From NCBI GenBank assembly GCA_001695595.3, contig MBPM02000080.1, positions 288,200 through 352,199 of the forward strand: DNA of 64,000 bases, given 5' to 3'. This document shows, piece after piece, positions 55,631 through 64,000 of this stretch (position 1 is its first letter; the number at the start of each line of letters is the position of its first letter). Source of the stretch: Plasmopara viticola. Its lineage: Eukaryota; Oomycota; Peronosporomycetes; Peronosporales; Peronosporaceae. Made by a program: the position numbers and the translations under genes. The notes below the pieces were generated by a model, which was not told where the DNA came from, did not search any database, and saw only the letters and a program-made list of their open reading frames with translations.

Positions 55631-57560
55631 TGCATAAGAGTTAATACATTTAATATTCGATGTTACTGGACGTTTTTAATAATCGTGTTTGTTAACCTTG
55701 TATATGACAAGCAGTTTCTTACGCGCGATCTTTAAATGTGGCTCGATCGCGAAGGCATACGTGCCATGATAATAGCACTCTTGTTGTTGACGTTGACTAA
55801 TCTATCCGTGCATTCAAGTTGCTGTTTGCCATGTGCCACTTACGCCATAAAGATCGAGGAGAGTCTCGAGTACTAAGCTAGCGCTATGTGTAGTAATCTT
55901 TGTACCTGAACAAAGAATCTGGGAGATCGTTTGACATGGATGCTTCATGTGATACGTTCGCGAACGCAGTGCTAGGATAGTAGCGTAAGGCCACGTTGTT
56001 TGTGCAAGACGCCGCGACCCACCAAGGGGCCTTGTCAATCTTTTATTAAGTATATGAAGCCATAGAGCCTTGCTACGTGGGTTTAGAGACAGTGGTCGCT
56101 GGACAAGCGCAATATTAAAAAGTGTGTCACAAGCATTGATTTTAATGCAAGTATTTTAAATGACAGCATCTAACTAATATGAACACTGTATCGTGAAGTA
56201 ACTGCCTCACGTCAGTCAAAAGTGTTGGCCTTTGTGACTGCCTGACCTCTGTCAATAGTGTTGACCTTTGTGCCCATATTTATGGTTTTGGAAAGTATCA
56301 ATCGACTGGCAAATACTTGATTTATTATGAGTCCGAAGATCTAATGCAACACAGGTCCCCTAAAAATTTTATAGTAGATAACCAAAAACTAGAGTTAAGG
56401 GGGGCGACATGTAAGTGTGAAAGGGACTTGTACAGAGAAAACATGCAGAAATGTATAAGAATTTCCGGCGAACAACCGTCATCTATCCCGGATCGACAAG
56501 TGCAATAAAATGCAATCTAAATACAGATCTGCTATGCCTTTTACTATAATCAAGTACATGTGCTATATAGATATCGAAAGGACTATATATATATCGAATT
56601 GTCTCAGATTTTAATTCAAGGCTTCTTTCAAGAGAGCAGTTTTTCGCCAAAAAGAAACGCTCTTGCTAAAACTCGCCTGGCGTTGAGACAGTGATGATGT
56701 CTCATGTTCAAAAGCTTCGTCTGTCGAGATTGAGCCATAAATCGTGGTAAACTTTACATCAGTCTCACTGGCTATGCGAAAATCTCACCCGCCAAGACAG
56801 GGAAGTCCATGATATTTTCGCCAACGCTAGGGACTCGTGTTAGAAGGGTAAAGCCAGTGACTGCGAAAATCAGTGCATTTTTGAGTTGGACCCTTGCGAT
56901 ATTTGATGCAATTCACCCTTCGTCAGAAACAACCCTACCGTGATAAATCCACTCAATTCGAGTCTGACGATCAAGAAAAGGATATCGGACGAGTAGTAAT
57001 CATTTAAAAATGGTCACTTTTGACGATCATCTAGAATGTCGGTGTGGCTCACATGGCAGACGGTGAATGCCCTAAAAGAGCATACTGTGGTATGAAAATA
57101 TCTAGGTGCAAGGCCAGAAATCTCGATAACACTCCGTTTGTCAATGATAAAGCATGAGCAGACAATACAGACTATTAGCACTGTATGTGGGCTTATAACA
57201 GTTGCATTGCGACTTACTACGTCGTCGTGAGTCACACTGAGCCCTTTTTACTGTCGAGATCGATGATAAATGTGGCAATTTAATTTTCTTAAAACGGGTA
57301 TAACAACCACAAACTGTCTTTCTCTTTCATAAAAGATATAAGTCGACAATTTTTCGCCTGAGAAGTAATATCCGCGGGCCAGCTGACTAAGACAAGAGCC
57401 CATAATTCATATTATTTTCGAAAAAAATTACACCTTCGCTCCTTTCAAAGCCTTCATATCGCTCGCTTTCAGTGCTATGAAAACGCCAGAGCGAGCGCCC
57501 TAGCTAGAGATAAGTAAGAGTTTGTAGCTGACGCACACCGTGATGCTTATTCTTTAGGGT
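55631..57560. other. AT-rich intergenic sequence
   Basis: No gene supported. ACTGCCTCACGTCAGTCAAAAGTGTTGGCC at 56,201 and ACTGCCTGACCTCTGTCAATAGTGTTGACC at 56,238 (each quoted as a motif here in two halves: ACTGCCTCACGTCAG / TCAAAAGTGTTGGCC and ACTGCCTGACCTCTG / TCAATAGTGTTGACC) form an imperfect direct repeat with a spacing of about 37. A short AT dinucleotide run lies near 56,585. Confidence 0.4.
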
Positions 57561-57914
57561 TTGACAGATTTCGATGGAAAATTCAGCTGTGGTGAGTTGC
57601 TAGTTGTAAATTTTAGGATAAAAATGTATGAAGAGCCATTTAAATCTCGTGTCGCAAAATTTTGTCCGCCGACGAAAAAAATAAAGTCAACTAAAGCTAT
57701 TCAACTAGTTTCGAAAAAGCACGGATTTGAATTTCAAGTTGTAGCTGCCATTTTCACTATCATACGGTATTGTGGCTTAAAAAAGCTTTACTGGCAGCAC
57801 CTAGACATAGGCAAAGGGTACTTTAAAGAAGGCGAGCTCAAGCCTTCAATTCAGCTCTATGAAATGAGAGACGCGTGGAATGACATGGTGGGTGGAGTAC
57901 AAACACACTTATAA
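57561..57914 (+). CDS. Unrecognised ORF, doubtful
   Basis: An open frame of 117 codons beginning at TTG; the first ATG is at about 57,624, leaving about 97 residues. The product is basic in the middle (P-P-T-K-K-I-K-S-T-K-A) and ends with L-Y-E-M-R-D-A-W-N-D-M-V-G-G. No signal peptide or family recognised, and no initiator-like motif in front. It may be a chance frame or the end of a decayed gene. Confidence 0.2.
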   Translation: MTDFDGKFSCGELLVVNFRIKMYEEPFKSRVAKFCPPTKKIKSTKAIQLVSKKHGFEFQVVAAIFTIIRYCGLKKLYWQHLDIGKGYFKEGELKPSIQLYEMRDAWNDMVGGVQTHL

Positions 57915-60900
57915 TATGGAGGAAAAAATGTATGATTTACCGGAGCTTTTGGTCTTTTCAAGCTTGGGCCAATTGACTCAGTGAGGATATAGATAGGTTT
58001 TTGCTGGGAAGGGTCACTTTAAAGTATATATTGTCGCCAATGCGAGCTATAGACAGAGTGGCCGCAACTTTTTCTAATCTGGATTTCGAGCTGAACTTTT
58101 AGGTTTAGCCATAGCGCTCCAGGCTTAATCTGCGTTCTCGTATGCTCGGCATGTCTTCTACACGTCCTATCTAGATGGAATATGTACACCGGGCTTTACA
58201 GAGTATTTTTACATGTTATTTTTGTTGTAGTACGGGTAAAGATCGTCGGATTATCAAATTACTATATTATAGAATGCCCAAAAATTTTGATGGACCTAAA
58301 TTAAATCATATACGAGGAAAACTTCTTATTCAATTGGCCCTATGAGATCCAATATTTTTGTGGGAAACGTGCTGGCTTTTGTACGTTTTTCGCTCAGAAT
58401 GCTGAAAGCGAGTTTTAGGATATGCAATACCATGTAAGGGATGTAAGGGGTTACATGTTGGTGTGTGTCACCCTAATTTGACCCTTCTAGGTAATACAAT
58501 TTCATAGCTACTTACACCGAGAGGGTGCGCAGGGAGATCGAAAATAATTTCGTGGGTAAGCCCCAAGCTTCCAAAAGGATAAACGTGTGCAATAGATTGC
58601 AGTTTCAAGACTGCTTTATCAAATACGTTGCTTATCCTGTTTTATTTGACTAGTAATTTAGTGTATACACTATTGATTCTACAATATTATTAGGGAATAT
58701 ATCCAATTCGGTATCCTTTGAAAACATCGTAATGGAAACCGAAATTTATACCGATAGGGTGTCTTTTGTGCAATGAGATAAGCTTTTGCCATAAAATTTC
58801 TGCTTTGTGTAACGACCCGTTGCATTTTCTCCCACAACCCTTAATGTGTATAGGAGGATGAGTACACAAAGCCGGCTCAATCATAACAGCAACCAAAGAG
58901 GCAGCAAAAGGGCCTGCTGGTCGGTTGGATCACCTCATGATGACCAACTCAATCTCGAAAGATTGACCCGACCTCCACAAGTGTCGCTAAACTAAATTTC
59001 ACCTCTATACTTAAGGCTGAGCCAGTGCCGTGGGTAGTAAGCTAAGAAAGCTCCCCAATAACAGTTGCGCTCAGGCAGGGAATTGGTCTCTTTGAATCAA
59101 CGAACATATTGAGCACGGAGCACGAATGTAAAAGTGATGCAGATGTGACTTCGATATGGAAGCTGCGGCGCAGATGCAACTAGATGAGCTTGCACTGCAC
59201 AGCAAGATTGAAGTAATGCTAGCGGACACAAAAAGCTGTGTATTCTATCGTAAGTCTAACCTAGGTAATTTCATGTTCTTTTGTCTTTTCTGCACAAGAA
59301 ACGTATACCGTGCTCCCGCGTTGCGTTATAGAGATGTCGTACTTACCTTTTAAATTAGCAAGCTGGCTGGCTAGCTCGTGTTTCAACATGCTCTACTGGA
59401 CGAAATAGTGCCAACCAATGTGAGACATGCACCGTCGGTCTGAAGGTTGGTGTTTTATTCTCCTATTGATGATGTCAGGATTTGATACCCCGCAATGCAG
59501 TACACAAACTTGATGAGACATTTGCATCACTTCTGGCGGTCTTTAGATTTCACACACGCGACACAACGTTTTATTGTCTGCTGATCCTGTTAGCGCTTGC
59601 ATCTCGGCAATTAAAATCATTGTGCAAATAAATAAATGTGCTTGTAGTTAGGGTGCTTAGAGCACTGGAGTTGAAACTGTTTTGTGCACGCGGTAATTAA
59701 GTACTATATGTAAATGAGAAGGCCAATCTGAAAGGCTTCGAGGCTACGAAAAGTTTGTTATTGCTGCTGTGGTTAAGTATACTAAATGCTGAGCGTGTTG
59801 CTGGAATGGATGAGGCTTGAGTCGTTCGTTCACAGAAAGAGTGCAAAAACTGCGAGAAAGATAACTATTACGCAGATGGTCGTCGCATAAATTTTCTCTT
59901 TTAAAATCCTGGTGGCGGACAAACTTCGCTGAAAGTGTGACGTGTTAACTCACGTTGCAATTTTTGTTGCGTGTGGAACACACACCTTTAAAACGTGCGT
60001 GGGCAAATCATTGAAAGCCTCTACATTAAAGTCTAGTATATTTATGAACAATGTAGAACATTTGTCTTCTATTTTCTCGTTGTCACAAGCTGTAGTGTAC
60101 ATCTTCCTCAGTTTGAAGGTAGCAGACGGCCTCACTGTAGCATATCAGGCTCTACTCGTAAGACCAGCTACCCTCAACGTGTAAGAATGTAAGAAATAAA
60201 ACTTGCCTGATGCTTTTAGAGTACGCACAGAACTTGCCATAGTATTATTTTTGTGTCAAAGTGCTTCGTGCATTATAATTATATTATTTGATGTTTTCGG
60301 CGATGTAAGAAGCAGGCGATGGCCATAAAGAGCATTGCATATCTGCCTATCACTCTTTTTTTGACCCACTACTCATGCATGGTGGCGGTTGTACAAGAAT
60401 ATATTGCTGCCTAAATAGTAGCCGCTCCGCTAACCTGACATACTTAGATATGCAACATTAAATGAGCCAATTTGTCAGTGTATGTTTCTTTAGCAAAAAG
60501 TGCTCAACTGACTCATAATACTGTGCTCGAAAAAGCACAAAGGAATACAATTCAGCTATTTTTGCCTAATTTACACTTTTAACTGCTGCCTATTTGAGCT
60601 CATTTTGGCATCTAGCATAGTCTCAAGTGTACCGAATTTGTAATACTCAGCGACTGCATTAAGTGGGTGACAGTTGCAACAATGCACAAGCAGCACGTGC
60701 GATTTTCCTGCTACTACAAGTACTTTGGCTAAACAGTACGAGGACCACTTAAGCGAAATTCTAACGAGATTTTAATTGGCGTAGATGCGTTGGCTTTAAA
60801 ATTGTCCAGCCAGAGTTTGGTTATTACTAGTATTGTAGCTGTATGAGTTGCCCCACTTCTAGATCTAACACAAAGTTTACACAGATTTGACTCTCATCCA

Positions 60901-62700
60901 GGAATGACGAAAAGTAACGGCGCTACAAACTCGTCAGCACGTTTGCATGCAACGACACTCATGGAATTAACAGCTAAAAGGTCGTATTTTATTAATTATA
61001 GGTCGACATACAAAAACAGCTCTTTGACACGTCAAATGCACACTTATGCATATTTTTCAAGATCTTGTGCTTACTGAGCATTTTGAAAAGCGAACTAAAA
61101 AGATTTTGATGTCGGTTTTGGTAACAGAGCTTCAAATCGTTGGAATAAGCTACGTAATTGTTCTAGAGGGGTATGGCTCCACCTTGCTCTATAATTCGAA
61201 CGATACTATTTCAGACTTGGCATCAAACACGTCAGCAAAACATATATGACCGCAGCCTCGTATGTTAGCTTTTGACGCTTGGACAAAGCCCCTAGTATAG
61301 ACGACCGATCTTGCCAAATATTTTGTCATCTGCAGAAAGTGCTAGAAGCGTACTTTTACACTTGTGCCGACGAGTAATTACCTTTAAGGACTCTAAATAA
61401 ACAATTTTTGCAACCCTGTCAAATGTGTTGGTCGATAATGATTTTGACCCTGCTGATATATGTTATATCATAGGTTGGCTCGCGCAAAAATGCATCGGCT
61501 TGCCCATTGATCATGCCAGCTTTTAATCCAACGTGATAGTATATTCCGCGAATAATAGTATAGCGTCATTCGTTGAGATGAGTGTAGTGTACATATTGTC
61601 TTTTCGTAATGATGTGTGGTAAAAATTGACCACAATTGACGTATAACCTTGTAGATGTACTTCGAGCTTTACTTGTGCGAACATCAATACCTAGTCATAA
61701 TTTAAGCTGCTTCCTTTAACAGACCTAGGTTGCCTATTTCTTATAAGCTACAATAATGCGCGGTCGAATAAATAATCGAATTTGCTGAAAGTAATCTTTA
61801 ACGGCGTTGTTCTCCCGACAATGCCAGAGCAGGAACCCGCTCAAGGCTTTCTCGATTCATATCGAAGCAAATCGGTACCGTATCTTCATAATTCGTACAG
61901 TGTATATATTCGGTCGATTTGAAGGAGACGGATCAAGTATGTATTAAAGGAATGTGCTTGAGCAGATTCTAAACGCTTTTTCGCTTTGGGATCGTGGCGT
62001 AGGCCAAGCCGAAGAGGCTTCCAATGTTCGATGTATGTCACCCGTGGCTGCTTACAATGCAAAAAAAACAGCTTTTTATGATGCGAAGACACTTTTTCAA
62101 TATTAAAATGCCGTTAGTTAGTTCTCCTGACCTCAAAAACATGCCTTAGGCAGCCTTCGAAGCCGTCTGGTCTTTCTCTAATCGGTTACGGACAAATCTT
62201 TCGTTGATACACAGCCGTGATTGAGTACACTTAAACGGAGGGTGCATATGTATTCTACAAAAGACGTTGACCCTTTATAAAGACTTCCTTTACGATATTT
62301 TTGGCTTTTGACTCAACTATAAGCTCATACCTTGCTGTGACACGACAGCTGATTAGTTAACTTCGTTATCTGGAATAAAAAGTCTTTTTTTTGCACTCAG
62401 AGATCCACCCCACATACTATTCTTTTCGCGCGTTGCCCGCTATTTGTATGCCTACGTTATTTCAACTTGCCGTGCAGATCTACTTGCAAAATTTTGTTAC
62501 ACGCAGCTTTTATCTTTGCGACCCATGGAGCTATGAGTCACATCGTTAGCAGTCGTTGCTACTAGCAAAGCTTGTAGCCCGATACGGGAGAATTAGAAGA
62601 CGTTTCTATGTTTACCTTCGAAGAAAAACCAGTATCTTCAACTCCTACCATATTTCTTAAAACTTTGACTGCCCATACTCTTTTAATGAAAGGTCACGCT
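57915..62700. other. AT-rich intergenic sequence, no gene
   Basis: Only short frames below about 80 codons without recognisable content. No similarity to the effector units or to the gypsy copies was noticed by eye, apart from scattered short words. Confidence 0.45.
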
Positions 62701-64000
62701 TGACAGTTGTGATAACATTACTGACCAAAGTCCAATCGCCCGATTAGCACCTGTGGCCTTCTACTGCCAAGCGTTCCGGGCTCGGCTTTCTTATTTACGG
62801 CATTAACTGGATTAAGTCATTCTTAATTATGACATGGACCCTGTGCTGTCAAAGTTCTTTGAAACTGAAGACAATATTTTATCCTAATTGTTGGCCAGTA
62901 CATCGAGTTCCTCGACAGTCCGAAGTCTATTGCGATTCAGATCACCGCTGCTTGAGCTCCTTTCAAGAGGTATTAGACTCTCAAGGGCTAAGATTTTATG
63001 CTCCTTTCCCATTATGGGGACTAAGAGCTCTTTAGCTATCTTCAGAGCCCCTGGGCGTGACAAATATTCATTTTTTTCGGCTTCTTCGAGAGTAGGCACG
63101 GATTATGTGCTCTCGCCTGCCATAAGTAGCGGGTTTTTCTTTGTTTGGCAACGCTTAAGTACATTGGGATTAGATTGAAGTCAGCAGACTCATGAAAACC
63201 ACTTTTCGGCGGCTTGTAGACCACCAAGAAATTGACCTTCTACGACATTTTTAATAAGGGAGCATGCTTGAGGTTCTGCATGTACATAAAAATACTTTTG
63301 AAGGGCTCTATTGACTTCTTTTAGGAGAATTGAGTTCATAGCGGGCCAACTCGAGACCAGTCATAGCACAAACAGCTCAAGTACTTTATAAAATAATTTT
63401 TCAGCAGTAGATGCCTTTCCCTGCAGACGAGTGCAGAAGGAGCTCAAATCTGGTTGGAAGAAACTTACTTCGGATTGTTTTTTTTAATGTGCTCTAGAAT
63501 TCAAAACACTTGTATGAGGTTATTTTGAGGGTGAGTTTTCAGCTTTCTTCAAAAACAAACCGGAAAAAGAGTGCGAACGACACGCGCACTGTATCATATG
63601 TTCTCATGTCCGCTTCTGTGGCCATTTTAAATTCATTAGAGCAGAAAGAGATCTTGTTTTTTCTTATCTTTAAAAACGAAAACAAAAAGATTTAGTGACA
63701 AAGACCCGCTCTAGCCACGTGCTTCGACCTTAAAGTACAAGATTTGCGCGTAAGGCATGAGCACCGTGACGCAAAAGAGCTGCTTTGCAGCATTTAGGGC
63801 TGTGTATGCATCTACCTCGTCAAGTCCATAAAAGCCAGCGATTGTTCAAAAAGTACTTCTCATTACAAATTCTTCGAGCTTTTAAGAAGAAGACATATCT
63901 CCCGCGTAGACTTAGAATTGTTTACGAAGTGATGCCAGGTTTGGTGGATGCGTGCAGAATGTGAAGGTCCTCCATAGATTGTTTATTTATCCTCTAGTAT
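62701..64000. other. Possible further decayed retrotransposon sequence
   Basis: GAGTGCGAACGACACGCGCAC at 63,570 (as two parts, GAGTGCGAAC and GACACGCGCAC) resembles GAGTGCGAACGTCACGCACAC at 5,125, inside the gypsy gag/protease segment. Two overlapping minus-strand frames at 62,884-63,227 have no recognised product. The assignment rests on one short match. Confidence 0.25.

Noticed and set aside
55631..64000. tRNA or rRNA genes in the gene-free right end
   Set aside because: I saw no cloverleaf with matching A and B boxes and no rRNA-like blocks.

Overview
The window looks like a gene-poor, repeat-rich stretch of an oomycete genome, most likely a downy mildew or Phytophthora relative. The main evidence is a family of secreted proteins built as signal peptide, RSLS (an RXLR-like variant), a dEER motif and tandem WY/LWY modules, an architecture known from oomycete host-translocated effectors. 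AT-rich intergenic DNA and abundant decayed Ty3/gypsy elements fit this. The species cannot be told from the sequence.

Layout. 1-8.3 kb: decayed Ty3/gypsy retrotransposon on the minus strand, with its gag/protease part duplicated in tandem. 8.3-14.5 kb: effector unit 1, consisting of an upstream flank with two SINE-like insertions and one inverted-repeat-bounded element, a truncated effector (11.24-11.77 kb), a fused second effector pseudogene, and a third fragment in inverted orientation. 14.5-26.3 kb: two converging gypsy copies whose central about 3.1 kb parts form near-identical inverted arms. 26.3-33.1 kb: effector unit 2, with an inverted SINE pair, a 2.8 kb insertion carrying a PDZ gene fragment, and an effector ORF that runs into an antisense copy of another effector. 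33.1-38.7 kb: effector unit 3 (frameshifted) and its 3' flank. 38.8-42.3 kb: more gypsy debris. 42.3-44.6 kb: a dead MULE. 44.6-49.9 kb: a SINE and effector unit 4, holding the one intact family member (528 residues from the chosen start). 49.95-52.63 kb: a dead hAT element with a perfect 8-bp target duplication. 53.6-55.6 kb: a separate intact 681-residue LWY effector. 55.6-64 kb: AT-rich sequence with no gene I can support.

How it fits together. Units 1 to 4 are copies of one segment: the 5' (gag) end of a gypsy element, about 1.2-1.5 kb of shared upstream flank, then the effector. Units 3 and 4 also share several kb of 3' flank. Two units end in a head-on inverted partial copy of the effector, and the flanks carry several short fold-back hairpins absent from sister copies. 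Inverted duplication at many scales is therefore the dominant process here. Five copies of a roughly 300-330 bp SINE-like repeat can be delimited by target-site duplications, and empty sites in paralogous segments confirm at least one of them. Probable functional genes are the effectors at 46,495-48,081 and 53,585-55,630; the 11.24 kb effector may yield a short one-module protein.
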